Made by a program: the position numbers and the translations under genes
Source of the DNA: Burkholderiales bacterium RIFOXYD12_FULL_59_19
GTDB taxonomy: Bacteria > Pseudomonadota > Gammaproteobacteria > Burkholderiales > Burkholderiaceae_C
DNA: 64,000 bases
Assembly (NCBI GenBank): GCA_001771065.1
Contig: MESQ01000018.1
Location: forward strand, 1-64,000
Reading direction: 5' to 3'
Notes under the pieces: generated by a model
Told to the model about the DNA's origin: nothing
Databases searched by the model: none
The model's input: the letters and a program-made list of their open reading frames with translations, nothing else
Shown: positions 30,265 to 41,162 of the stretch, piece after piece
How positions within the stretch are numbered: position 1 is the first letter of the stretch
Layout: each line of letters opens with the position of its first letter

Positions 30265-30681
30265 TCAGGTCTTGAGGCTGGCGCTCCAGCGATCATCCCA
30301 GTCATGCCGGCGCAATTGCTCGGTGTCGCGCCGGTCGCGTTTGGTGGGGCGACCCTGGTTCAGGCTCAAGGCGGGTTCTGGGGCCAGCCGACGCTGCTCG
30401 GCCACCTGCTGGCGTTGACGAATGGAGTCTTCGGTTTCCTGGTAGAGCAGGGCGGCGACAGGCGCCGGGCCACGCTTGTCGCTGACGGCCATCACGGTCA
30501 CGGTGCGGCTGATGGGCCCACTGCGCAGCAGCACGCTGTCGCCCGCCTTGAGCTCACGTGCCGGTTTGGCGACCACGCCGTTGACCTGCACCCGACCCTT
30601 GTCGATTTCTTCGCATGCCAGGCTGCGCGTCTTGTAAAAACGCGCCGCCCACAGCCACTTGTCAAGGCGCAGTCGTTCCAC
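30265..30681 (-). CDS. hslR: S4-domain RNA-binding protein (heat-shock protein 15, HslR)
   Basis: HslR-type proteins bind stalled 50S subunits carrying nascent chains. The S4 motif RLRLDKWLWAARFYKTRS, followed by KGRVQVNG, is clear. The C-terminal tail is basic and charged (RPTKRDRRDTEQLRRHDWDD). The start is uncertain: I use the GTG at 30681, which gives the family N-terminus, but a TTG at 30747 in frame would extend it by 22 residues. Either way the start lies inside the end of the upstream DUF192 gene, so translation is probably coupled. It converges on the lrp-type gene. Confidence 0.85.
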   Translation of the reverse strand: MERLRLDKWLWAARFYKTRSLACEEIDKGRVQVNGVVAKPARELKAGDSVLLRSGPISRTVTVMAVSDKRGPAPVAALLYQETEDSIRQRQQVAEQRRLAPEPALSLNQGRPTKRDRRDTEQLRRHDWDDRWSASLKT

Positions 30682-31138
30682 TTTTTGCGCTTGACTTGAA
30701 AGGTGGGCCGCTGAGCTTGAAACCCGCCTTGATGCCTTTTTGGGCAAACCAGCCCTGGTTCATTTCCAGCACAAAACGCACCGGCTTGGTCGAGCAGTGG
30801 GACTCTAAGGTTTGCGGCGCCATGTCGGCCAGATTGACGATGGTGCCGTCATCCAACACAAAAGCAGCCGTCAAAGGGAGCAATGTGTTTTTCATCCAGA
30901 AACACTGCTCGCTGGCTTGCTCAAAGACAAACAGCATGCCCTCCGATTGCGGCATTTGGCGTCGAAACATGAGGCCAGTGGCACGCTGCTCGGGTGTCGC
31001 CGCCACTTGGGTGTCTACCAGGTACATGCCGGCAGTGAGCTTGACACGTGGCAAATTCATTTGCGGCGAGCCCTGGGCAAAACTGGTGCCTGAGCAGAAC
31101 AGGGCAAGTGACAGGAAAAAGGTGGCGAGGTGGTTCAT
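30662..31138 (-). CDS. Exported DUF192 protein
   Basis: A signal peptide (about residues 1-22, cleavage near SFA) precedes a DUF192 domain with ATPEQRATGLMFRR, GMLFVFEQ, FWMKNTLLPL and the late segment FVLEMNQGWF. DUF192 proteins form small beta-barrels; the function is not established. The 158-residue length is usual. It overlaps hslR by at least 20 bases and is divergent from icd. The start MNHLATF is chosen for the signal peptide; upstream in-frame codons encode no such segment. Confidence 0.9.
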   Translation of the reverse strand: MNHLATFFLSLALFCSGTSFAQGSPQMNLPRVKLTAGMYLVDTQVAATPEQRATGLMFRRQMPQSEGMLFVFEQASEQCFWMKNTLLPLTAAFVLDDGTIVNLADMAPQTLESHCSTKPVRFVLEMNQGWFAQKGIKAGFKLSGPPFKSSAKSGTTAP

Positions 31139-31317
31139 GGTCTGATTTTGACGCAAAACAAACTTTGCTTTGAATGTGTCTGGTGACGCCCCGGTGGGTG
31201 CCGTCTTTGAGCGCATTAGGCAATTTATTCGGACTAGAATCAAAAAGTTTAAAAAACACGGGTCAGTTTGATCGCTGGCCTATGCCTAGATTGATCAATT
31301 ACCGGAGACCCAAGTTC

Positions 31318-32571
<1,254 letters not shown>

Positions 32572-32576
32572 TAGCG

Positions 32577-34103
32577 CTACGACCTGATTTGATTGCGCCC
32601 GCGCTCTTTTGCTTCGTAAAGCTTCTCGTCAGCCCTGGAAAACAGCGCGTCGAGCGATTCACCTACGGTGTGAATCGCTACCCCACCGCTCAGGGTGACG
32701 GGTATAACCTGGCCCTTGCTCTGAAACATGAATTGTCCGACGCTCTGGCGAATTCGTTCGGCCAGGGCAAGGGTTTCGGCCAGGTCTGCGCCTTGTACGA
32801 AGACGGCGATTTCTTCGCCTCCAAAGCGCACCGCCAGGTCTTGCCCGCGGATGGCGTTTCTAATGAGCTGGCCCACGCGGCGTAACACGTCATCACCAGC
32901 CAGGTGCCCGTATTTGTCGTTCACCTGCTTGAACCAGTCCAGGTCAAAAACCACCAAACCAAAGGCGGCACTGGGGATTCGGTTATGGGTCTGGATGGCA
33001 GCCTGGCACCAGTCGCCCATATAAAGGCGGGTGTGTAAGCCGGTGAGCGGGTCGCGAATGGCGGTCTCGATCAGTTTGGCCGAATAGACCCAGCGCTGGT
33101 ACAGGCTGATACATGCGAGAAAAACGACCAGCGCCAGCAAGGTCAGCATGGCGGTAAATTGCGCCACAATTTTCCAGTAATGTGAAGCTGGAACATGCAA
33201 GAAAAGCCCCAATTCAAGGTCAGGGAAGGCATACGCTTTTTGCAAAAAAGATGCGCCAGGAAGCTCTGCGAATTCGATAAATCGGAGCCCTTCTGCCAGC
33301 AACTTGCCTGGCGTGATGGCAACCGGCTGCAACACATCGTCAAATTGGCGGCTCGACTCAATCGTCTTGCGCTGGGTGGCTGCCATGGGAGTCATCGATT
33401 TGAGAATAAAAGCATCCAGTGGCGACACAAATACCACCCCGTTCTTGTCTGCGACCAGGTTGAGCTCTTCGTCCTGATGCCAGATCGCCTTGAGGTGGGC
33501 TGACAAGGCGTCAAATGAAATTTTGGCCACCACCACGCCGTTGATCTTGCCGTCCAGCGTCACAGGGCGGGCCAGGTAATAACCCAACTTGGCGCTGGTG
33601 ACGCCTTTGGCGACGTAGCGTCCGCTGTGGCCGGCCAGCGCCTGTTGAAAATAGGGACGAAACTGGTAGTTCTTGCCGACAAACGAATCGGGTGCCTGCC
33701 AATTGCTCGCGGCCAGGCAGTTGCCGTTCAGGTCCATGACATAGATCACATCCACGTGGGTATTGAGCGCCGTTTCCTCCAGGATCCGGCTTTGCTCATT
33801 GGCAGCCGTTGGGTTGGGCTGGGCCAACAAGGCGCGCACGGTCTTGGACGCTGTCAGCACTTCGGGGACCAGAAAGGGACTATGCAGTTCGCGTTGCAGA
33901 AGGTTGAGACGACTGATGCTGCTGCGATCAAAGCTGGCTTCCAGGCGTTCCCGTGCAATGTGCTGCCCCTGCTGGAAAGCAGCCAGCACGCTGGCAAGTA
34001 GCACCACCACCAGCGCCGTCAGCATGGTCCGGGGCCAATTTCTGATGGCGGCAAAGCGGCTAAATGGTTTCAAGCAGGTGCTATTGGTAAATGAATCGCA
34101 CAT
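32577..34103 (-). CDS. Membrane diguanylate cyclase with periplasmic dCache-like sensor
   Basis: This 508-residue protein has a membrane helix at about residues 25-45, a periplasmic Cache-type sensor (about 50-295; DVIYVMDLNGNCLAASN, FRPYFQQALAGHSGRY, KLGYYLARPV), a second helix at about 310-330, and a GGDEF domain (about 345-508). The active site reads GGEEI, with RGQD five residues before it, matching the RxxD product-inhibition site. So it should make c-di-GMP in response to an outside signal. It is divergent from the large adhesin operon; c-di-GMP control of such adhesins through LapD/LapG-type proteins is well known elsewhere, but no lapD or lapG is in this window. Confidence 0.92.
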   Translation of the reverse strand: MCDSFTNSTCLKPFSRFAAIRNWPRTMLTALVVVLLASVLAAFQQGQHIARERLEASFDRSSISRLNLLQRELHSPFLVPEVLTASKTVRALLAQPNPTAANEQSRILEETALNTHVDVIYVMDLNGNCLAASNWQAPDSFVGKNYQFRPYFQQALAGHSGRYVAKGVTSAKLGYYLARPVTLDGKINGVVVAKISFDALSAHLKAIWHQDEELNLVADKNGVVFVSPLDAFILKSMTPMAATQRKTIESSRQFDDVLQPVAITPGKLLAEGLRFIEFAELPGASFLQKAYAFPDLELGLFLHVPASHYWKIVAQFTAMLTLLALVVFLACISLYQRWVYSAKLIETAIRDPLTGLHTRLYMGDWCQAAIQTHNRIPSAAFGLVVFDLDWFKQVNDKYGHLAGDDVLRRVGQLIRNAIRGQDLAVRFGGEEIAVFVQGADLAETLALAERIRQSVGQFMFQSKGQVIPVTLSGGVAIHTVGESLDALFSRADEKLYEAKERGRNQIRS

Positions 34104-34202
34104 TTTAAGACGTTAAAGGGTGCTTGTTTATGGTGAGGAAAGTCGCCGCCTGCTGGGGCATATTTCGTTCCGTAATCAAAGGTAAAAAACCTAATGCGCC
34201 GC

Positions 34203-34246
34203 CACTAGGCCTAGTGCATAATCTTTCACGATTAGGTAAGTACTAA
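34203..34246. promoter_or_regulatory. Perfect 14-bp palindrome and second dyad upstream of the adhesin
   Basis: CACTAGGCCTAGTG (34203-34216) is a perfect palindrome in the 162-base divergent gap between the diguanylate cyclase and adhesin genes. A looser dyad, TTAGGTAAGTACTAA, follows at 34232-34246, just ahead of the adhesin start. They look like operator sites for a dimeric regulator. The regulator is unknown. Confidence 0.5.
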
Positions 34247-34265
34247 CTTTTGGAAAAGTGAGGAA

Positions 34266-37200
34266 ATGATGTCATCCAATATTGCTCAAGGTTCGACAAA
34301 GACACCGCAAAAGACCATTTTGGTGCCACAGGGTGAATCCTCCAAAAGGCGTCAAGCCGGTGAGGCAGCAGAGTCTCCATTGTTGAGCCCATTGGCTTTG
34401 ATGGCGCTGGGTCTCACTGGGGCGGCGACGGTTGCCGTCTCCAGGGAAATGGACAGCAGCGCGGCTGCCCAAAACCAGGACAGCCCATTGCCTGATGCTG
34501 AGTTTGCCGCCCAGCCTGACCTGGTTGCTGTGGACAAAGTCGCCACCGAGAGCGCGGGCGCTGTGGCGGCGCAAATGAACGATCTCATTCAGAACTTGCT
34601 GACCGAAAAATCAGTTTCGGGTCAAGCGGGCGGCATTTCCAGCCCCGCTTCGCAAGAATTGGTCAATGCAGCCACGGGCGCGGAAGAGTTGGTGGGAGAC
34701 ACGGCTTCTGCTGAGCTGGTTCAAATGGCTGGTGGTGGTGCCGCCAATGCTGAGGCAGAACTGCCCTTGCTTTTTGCGCAAGCCTCCAGCGCTGCCGCAT
34801 CAACGGTTGCCACCGAAGGCGCTGTCGCCGCTGGCACCGGTGCGGCATCAACTTCGGCCGCTGCTGCTGCTGGTGGACTGTCTGCCGGTGCTGTTGCCGC
34901 CGCCGTTGTGGCGGGCCTGGCTGTTGCTGGCGCTGCCAGTTCTTCGTCTTCTGACGCAGCACCGTCCCAAACCTCTGATACAACGGCACCCGTGGCACCC
35001 ACACTGGCCCTGACCACTGACAGCGGCACGGCGGGTGACGCCATCACCAATGTCGGCACGGTCAATGTGACCGGCCTTGAAGCCGGTGCAAGCTGGCAAT
35101 ACAGCGTCAATGGAGGTACCTTCACGGCTGGCACAGGCACCAGCTTTACCGTGACCGGTGACGGCGCCAAATCTGTCACGGTCAAGCAAACCGATGCGGC
35201 TGGCAATGTGAGTGCTGCAGCTACTGCCCTGGCATTCACGCTTGACACTGCTGCTGCTGCCCCTGTCTTGGCCCTGGCCACTGACAGCGGCACGTTGGCT
35301 GATGCCATCACCAATGTCGGCACGGTCAATGTGACTGGCCTTGAAGCCGGTGCAAGCTGGCAATACAGCGTGAATGGTGGTGCCTTTACGGCAGGCACAG
35401 GCGCCAGCTTGACCGTGACCGGTGACGGCGCCAAATCTGTCACGGTCAAGCAAACTGACGCGGCTGGCAATGTCAGCGCTGTATCCACTGCCTTGGCGTT
35501 TACCATCGATGCGACCGCCCCAGTGATTCAGTCATTGGCAGCACATAGCACAACCCAGTCCATCGATATCACTTTTGACAGCCCACTTGATTCGCTCAAT
35601 TTGCCTGCTGTCGGCGCATTTGCCATTGCCACAGGGGGCGTCGACAACCCAGTGGCCAGTATGACCGTCATTGGCAACGTATTGACATTGACCTTGACGA
35701 ATCCTTTTGCGCCGGGGGCAGTGAGCCTGACTTATACCGACCCTACAGTGGGTGATGATGCCAATGCCGCGCAAGATAGTGCTGGTAACGATGCTGTCAG
35801 CGTGATTCAGGGCACGGTGGCGGACGGTTACGTTCGCGGTGCCCAAATCTACATTGACACCAACAAGGACGGTGTTGCCGATGCGTCAGAAAAGCTGGCA
35901 GGCGTGGTCACCGATGCCAACGGCAACTTCTTCCTGCCCAGCTCAGCGCCAGCTGGCACCATCATTGCCGTGGGCGGCATCAACATCGACACCGGCGTGG
36001 CCAATACCTTGGCCCTGAAAGCGCCTACAGGTTCAACCACCATCAACCCGCTGACCACGCTGGTGCAGGCTGTCATCGACGCTGCACCCGTGGGTACAAC
36101 CGTGACAGCCGCTGCTGCCGCGACAAGTGTCGCTACCGCGCTGGGCTTGACCTTGCCCACAGGCACATCGCTGACCACTTACGACCCGCTTTCAGCGACT
36201 GGCGCAGATGCCTTGGCTGCGCAAAAAGCAGCGGCCCAGGTGGCGACTGTGTTGAGCTTGGCTGGCAGTGCACCAGCCACAGGAACCACGGCAACGCAAG
36301 CGGTTGATACTGTGATCAGCAACCTTGCCACCCAGGTCAATACAGCAGTCACCAGTTCAACTCCGATTGATTTGACGGCTGGTTCGACTGTTGACAGTCT
36401 TTTTCTGGGTGCGGTAGATACCTCTGGTGCTGGTGCGCAAGCGGTAACAGATGCCAAAGCTGCCGTCACGAGTATTTCAACGGCTGTTGATTTGGCGGCT
36501 GTGTCTGCGGTTCAAAGCACTTATTTGGACAATACTGCCCCCGCTGCACCCGGGATCGATCTGGTCGGAAGCTCAGACACTGGCATGTCTGCGAATGACA
36601 ACATCACCAACGACACCACCCCCACCTTGCGTGTTTCTCTCGAAGTGACCAAAACAGACGGCACGGCGGTCGTGGCTGGTGACACGGTGGCTATCAAAAA
36701 CGGTTCTACCCAGATCGGTACAGCCGTCGTGACCGCCGACCATCTTGTCCAAGGTTTTGTGGATGTCACCTTGGGTGTGCAAGTTGATGGTGACTACACC
36801 TTGACAACTGTTGTAACCGACAAGGCTACTAATGCCAGCGCGGCATCGGCACCCTTGACCGTTGCTATCGACACAACGTTGGCCACGCCCACTGCAATCT
36901 TGTCTTTTGACAGCGCATTGACATCGGACGGCGTTACCAATGTGGGTACGGTCAATGTGACCGGACTTGAAGCTGGCGCTACCTGGCAATACAGCACAAA
37001 CGCTGGCGTCAGTTGGGCGGCTGGCACAGGCACCAGCGTCACCCTGACCGGCGACGGCGCCAAATCAGTGACCGTGCGTCAAACGGATGTAGCAGGCAAT
37101 GTCAGTGCTGTTTCCAGTGCTATCGCCTTTACTCTGGATAGCTCAGCTGCCGCACCTACTGCCGTTTTGGCCACCAACAGTGGCGTTACAAGCGATAGCA

Positions 37201-40200
37201 TCACCAATGATGGCACGGTCAATGTGACTGGCCTGGAGAGTGGCGCATCCTGGGAATACAGCACCAATGCGGGCACCAACTGGACGGCTGGCTACGGCGC
37301 CAGCGTGACCCTGAGCGGCGACGGCGCCAAATCAGTAACCGTGCGTCAAATGGATGTGGCGGGTAACACCAGCGAAGCGTCAAGCGCACTGGCCTTTACG
37401 CTGGACAGCACCGCTGCCGCACCCACAGCCACTTTGGCCACCAACAGTGGCGCCGCAGGCGACAGCATCACCAATGTAGGTACCGTCAATGTGGCGGGCC
37501 TGGAGAGCGGGGCGACCTGGGAATACAGCACCAATGCAGGCACATCTTGGTCGGCGGGTACAGGCACCAGCGTGACCTTGACCGGCGACGGCGCCAAATC
37601 GGTGACGGTGCGTCAAACGGATGTGGCGGGCAACACCAGCCTAGCTTCTGGCGCGGTGGAATTCGTTCTTGACGGCGGTGCACCCACAGTAACCCCCTCA
37701 TCACCCGCCGATGGTGGTCTCACACTCGGCCTGGCGGCCAACCTGGTGTTGAGTGCGACTGAAACCCTGGTCAAGGGCAGCGGCACGATCTCCATCTTCA
37801 AGGCTGACAACAGCCTGGTGGAAACCATTGACATCAATGGCAGCCAGGTCAGCATCACTGGCACAGGCGCCAACACACAAATCAGCATCAACCCCAGCGC
37901 TGATCTGACCAAAGACGCCCAGTACTACGTCCAGGTCAGCAGTGGCGCGTTCACTGACGTGGCGGGTAATGCTTGGGCTGGTATTGCAGACGCGACCAGT
38001 TGGAGCTTTACCGGTGCTGGTGCGACGGTTGTGGTTGGTAACGTGGCGGGTGATGACACCGTCAACCTGGTCGAGTCAGGCCAGCCCATCACTGTCACCG
38101 GCACCCTGGGTGCGGAGGCAAGCGTGCTGGCTGCCTACACCGCAGCTGACATGACGGCTGTGCTGAATCCGGCAACTGGCGCGGCTGTGACCCTGACCAA
38201 CCTCAGCTACAGCTACACCAGCGGCGTGACCGGTACCTGGAGTGCCGTTGTTCCGGCCTCAGCCCTCAGCGGCACGGGCGATTACACGCTGAACGTCAGC
38301 TTCACAGGTGCAACTGGTACGGCTGCTGAGGGTATTGTGGGCGTGGGCACCAAAACTGTTCATGTTGATACGGAAGTGGTCACCCCAAGCTTGGGCTTCA
38401 CTGACAGTGGCGCTGCTGGCGACAGTGTTACCAACGTCGGTACGGTCAACGTGACTGGACTTGAGGCCGGTGCCACCTGGCAGTATCAGGTGGATGGCGG
38501 CACATTCACTACCGGTACAAACACCAGCATTGCTTTGACTGGTGATGGTCTCAAATCGGTCGTAGTCCGGCAAACGGATGCGGCTGGCAATGCCAGTGCA
38601 AATTCTGCAGCCTTGAGCTTCACACTTGACACCACATTGACGACGCCAACCGTGGCGCTGGCCGTGGACTCGGGCACCAACACCTCGGACAATATCACCA
38701 ATGACGCCAGCGCGTTGACCCTGAGTACAGCGTCTGAGGCGGTCAGCCGCACCTACAGTGTTGATGGCGGTACGGCCAGTGCCGGTTACGGTGCACCTAC
38801 CGCAGACGGCAGCCACACCGTGGTGGTTACCGACACCGACACCGCTGGCAACAGCGCTTCAAGCACCATCTTGACCTTTACCCTGGACACCACATTGACG
38901 GCGCCAACCGTGGCGCTGGCCGTGGACTCGGGCACCAACACGACGGACAAGCTTACCAATGACGCCGGCGCGTTGACCCTGAGTACAGCATCCGAGACGG
39001 TCAGCCGCACTTACAGTGTTGATGGCGGCACGGCCAGCGCCAGTTACGTCGCTCCCACCGTGGACGGCAGCCACACGGTGGTGGTGACCGATACCGACAC
39101 CGCTGGCAACAGCGCATCAAGCACCACCTTAACCTTTATGCTGGACAAAACTGTGGCGACGCCGACGGTGGCACTGGCCGTGGACTCGGGCACCAACACC
39201 ACTGACAAGGTGACTAACGACGTCAGCACATTGACCCTGAGTACTGCGTCTGAAACGGTCACCCGTACTTACAGTGTTGATGGTGGCACAGCCAGTGCCA
39301 GCTACGTTGCGCCCACTGTGGACGGCAGCCACACGGTGGTGGTTACCGACACCGACACCGCTGGCAACAGCGCATCAAGCACTACCTTAACCTTTATGCT
39401 GGACAAAACTGTGGCGACGCCGACGGTGGCGCTGGCCGTGGACTCGGGCACTAACGCCGCTGACACGGTGACTAACGACGCCAGCACATTGACCCTGGGT
39501 ACTGCGTCTGAAACGGTCACCCGTACTTACAGTGTTGATGGCGGCACGGCCAATGCCAGCTACGTCGCTCCCACCGCAGACGGCAGCCATACTGTGGTGG
39601 TCACCGACACCGACATCGCTGGCAACAGCGCGTCAAGCACCACCTTGACCTTCACGTTGGACAAAACGGTCCTCGTGCCAACCGTGGCGCTAACCAGTGA
39701 CACGGGCACAAGCAACAGCGACAAGATCACCAGCAGCGGCGCCGTGACCGTCGCGGGTACTGAATCAGGTGCGCTTGTTGAGTACAGCACCAACAGTGGC
39801 AGCACCTGGACCACCAGTTTCACTGCAGTGGCCGGGAGTAACACGGTCCAGGTGCGTCAAACCGATGTGGCTGGCAATGTGAGCGCAGCGTCGACTGCCT
39901 TGACGTTTACGTTGGATACCGCAGCCCCGACTGTGGTGATCAACGAACCCAACACCGCACCAAATGCCACGACCGGTGCCTTGACCTTTGGGTTCACGTT
40001 CAGTGAGGCCGTGACAGGTTTTGATGCGACCGACGTCACCGTGGGCAATGGCACCAAGGGAAGCGTGGTCAAGATTGATGACAGCCATTACAGCCTTGAG
40101 GTGACGCCCACATCGTCAAACACGCCTTTGAACCTCACGGTGGCGGTGCCGGCAACCGGCGCCACAGACATCGCAGGCAATACCTCTGCCGCAGCCAACC

Positions 40201-41162
40201 AATTTTTGGCCTCCATCCTCTATGGAACTGCGGGTAACGATACCCTGACGGTCGGCCCCAGCCTGGACCATATTTTCCTGGGCGCGGGTGCCGATGTGCT
40301 CAAGCTGACCTCTGCGGCCGATTCCACTGCGGCCCTGCCAGACGACGTGCTTGATTTTGGCCAAGGTGACATGATTGATTTGTCGGCCTTGCTAAGTACG
40401 GGGGGCAGTGGCTACACCGGCAGTGCATTGGGAGATTCCGGGGCGGGTTTTGTGGAGCTGAAAAATGTGACGCTGGTGCAGAACACCACAAACAGCACCA
40501 CTTTGGTGAAGTTTGATGTGCATTTTGATGCTGCATCTGTTGGCGGATCTGGGGTCAGTGGTGCCGTGATAGATTTGGTTTACAACTATTCTGCAGTTTC
40601 TGTTGCGCAGGCAGTGAGTCCAACATTTGTCGATCAAGTTTTTGGAAGTACTACAAACGTCTGGTCCAACGTGGTGGGTAATCTATCTGGTGCAACAGCA
40701 AATGGCAAGATTGCATTAACCGCAGATTTAACGGCAGGTAACCCAATCATCGATGCAAATGGAAAAGCTTTGGCGGTTACGTTGGTCGTGAATGGTTTGG
40801 TCAATAGCTTTGATGTGGGTCTTGAGGCTGTGGCCAATGGCGGTACCACGGCCATTACCACTGCTGACAATGTGACTCACAACGTCGACGTCGGCATCAC
40901 CAAAACCGCTGGTGTCACCATCGGGGCGACCGGCACGCTGGAAATCATCACCGACACCGGTACCCTGGGTACTGTAGGCGACAACCAGTTGCACATGGTT
41001 TCCACCTACGACACTCAGAACAACACCACCCATCTGCAAGTGCAATACGACACTAACTCTGCCTTCGGTACTGGTAATACCACTCTCAGCAGCGTCATTG
41101 CCCTTGACTTTGACGGTGACGTGACGGCTAACCTGACGCCGGCTCATCTGACTTTCATCTGA
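34266..41162 (+). CDS. Giant Ig-repeat adhesin, type I secretion substrate
   Basis: This 2298-residue surface protein has no Sec signal. Residues about 1-240 are low-complexity with hydrophobic stretches (LSPLALMALGLTGAATVA; an Ala/Gly-rich segment near 205-235), like the retention region of BapA/LapA-type adhesins. Ig-like repeats follow: 88-89-residue units (NVGTVNVTGLEAGA pattern) at about 245-420, 870-1140 and 1370-1455, and four 86-residue units at about 1458-1800. A SwmB-like unit (about 420-515), a segment beginning AQIYIDTNKDGVAD (about 525) and an SbsA-like Ig (about 1140-1255) are interspersed. The C-terminus has one RTX-like motif (GTAGNDTLTV). The stop overlaps the tolC-like gene as TGATG, so adhesin and exporter are coupled. 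It probably mediates biofilm attachment. Confidence 0.9.
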   Translation: MMSSNIAQGSTKTPQKTILVPQGESSKRRQAGEAAESPLLSPLALMALGLTGAATVAVSREMDSSAAAQNQDSPLPDAEFAAQPDLVAVDKVATESAGAVAAQMNDLIQNLLTEKSVSGQAGGISSPASQELVNAATGAEELVGDTASAELVQMAGGGAANAEAELPLLFAQASSAAASTVATEGAVAAGTGAASTSAAAAAGGLSAGAVAAAVVAGLAVAGAASSSSSDAAPSQTSDTTAPVAPTLALTTDSGTAGDAITNVGTVNVTGLEAGASWQYSVNGGTFTAGTGTSFTVTGDGAKSVTVKQTDAAGNVSAAATALAFTLDTAAAAPVLALATDSGTLADAITNVGTVNVTGLEAGASWQYSVNGGAFTAGTGASLTVTGDGAKSVTVKQTDAAGNVSAVSTALAFTIDATAPVIQSLAAHSTTQSIDITFDSPLDSLNLPAVGAFAIATGGVDNPVASMTVIGNVLTLTLTNPFAPGAVSLTYTDPTVGDDANAAQDSAGNDAVSVIQGTVADGYVRGAQIYIDTNKDGVADASEKLAGVVTDANGNFFLPSSAPAGTIIAVGGINIDTGVANTLALKAPTGSTTINPLTTLVQAVIDAAPVGTTVTAAAAATSVATALGLTLPTGTSLTTYDPLSATGADALAAQKAAAQVATVLSLAGSAPATGTTATQAVDTVISNLATQVNTAVTSSTPIDLTAGSTVDSLFLGAVDTSGAGAQAVTDAKAAVTSISTAVDLAAVSAVQSTYLDNTAPAAPGIDLVGSSDTGMSANDNITNDTTPTLRVSLEVTKTDGTAVVAGDTVAIKNGSTQIGTAVVTADHLVQGFVDVTLGVQVDGDYTLTTVVTDKATNASAASAPLTVAIDTTLATPTAILSFDSALTSDGVTNVGTVNVTGLEAGATWQYSTNAGVSWAAGTGTSVTLTGDGAKSVTVRQTDVAGNVSAVSSAIAFTLDSSAAAPTAVLATNSGVTSDSITNDGTVNVTGLESGASWEYSTNAGTNWTAGYGASVTLSGDGAKSVTVRQMDVAGNTSEASSALAFTLDSTAAAPTATLATNSGAAGDSITNVGTVNVAGLESGATWEYSTNAGTSWSAGTGTSVTLTGDGAKSVTVRQTDVAGNTSLASGAVEFVLDGGAPTVTPSSPADGGLTLGLAANLVLSATETLVKGSGTISIFKADNSLVETIDINGSQVSITGTGANTQISINPSADLTKDAQYYVQVSSGAFTDVAGNAWAGIADATSWSFTGAGATVVVGNVAGDDTVNLVESGQPITVTGTLGAEASVLAAYTAADMTAVLNPATGAAVTLTNLSYSYTSGVTGTWSAVVPASALSGTGDYTLNVSFTGATGTAAEGIVGVGTKTVHVDTEVVTPSLGFTDSGAAGDSVTNVGTVNVTGLEAGATWQYQVDGGTFTTGTNTSIALTGDGLKSVVVRQTDAAGNASANSAALSFTLDTTLTTPTVALAVDSGTNTSDNITNDASALTLSTASEAVSRTYSVDGGTASAGYGAPTADGSHTVVVTDTDTAGNSASSTILTFTLDTTLTAPTVALAVDSGTNTTDKLTNDAGALTLSTASETVSRTYSVDGGTASASYVAPTVDGSHTVVVTDTDTAGNSASSTTLTFMLDKTVATPTVALAVDSGTNTTDKVTNDVSTLTLSTASETVTRTYSVDGGTASASYVAPTVDGSHTVVVTDTDTAGNSASSTTLTFMLDKTVATPTVALAVDSGTNAADTVTNDASTLTLGTASETVTRTYSVDGGTANASYVAPTADGSHTVVVTDTDIAGNSASSTTLTFTLDKTVLVPTVALTSDTGTSNSDKITSSGAVTVAGTESGALVEYSTNSGSTWTTSFTAVAGSNTVQVRQTDVAGNVSAASTALTFTLDTAAPTVVINEPNTAPNATTGALTFGFTFSEAVTGFDATDVTVGNGTKGSVVKIDDSHYSLEVTPTSSNTPLNLTVAVPATGATDIAGNTSAAANQFLASILYGTAGNDTLTVGPSLDHIFLGAGADVLKLTSAADSTAALPDDVLDFGQGDMIDLSALLSTGGSGYTGSALGDSGAGFVELKNVTLVQNTTNSTTLVKFDVHFDAASVGGSGVSGAVIDLVYNYSAVSVAQAVSPTFVDQVFGSTTNVWSNVVGNLSGATANGKIALTADLTAGNPIIDANGKALAVTLVVNGLVNSFDVGLEAVANGGTTAITTADNVTHNVDVGITKTAGVTIGATGTLEIITDTGTLGTVGDNQLHMVSTYDTQNNTTHLQVQYDTNSAFGTGNTTLSSVIALDFDGDVTANLTPAHLTFI
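38639..39670 (+). repeat. Four tandem 258-bp units encoding 86-residue Ig repeats
   Basis: The marker TACAGTGTTGATGG recurs at 38754, 39012, 39270 and 39528, exactly 258 bases apart. The units are nearly identical at the DNA level in places, which points to recent unequal recombination or gene conversion inside the adhesin gene. Confidence 0.9.
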
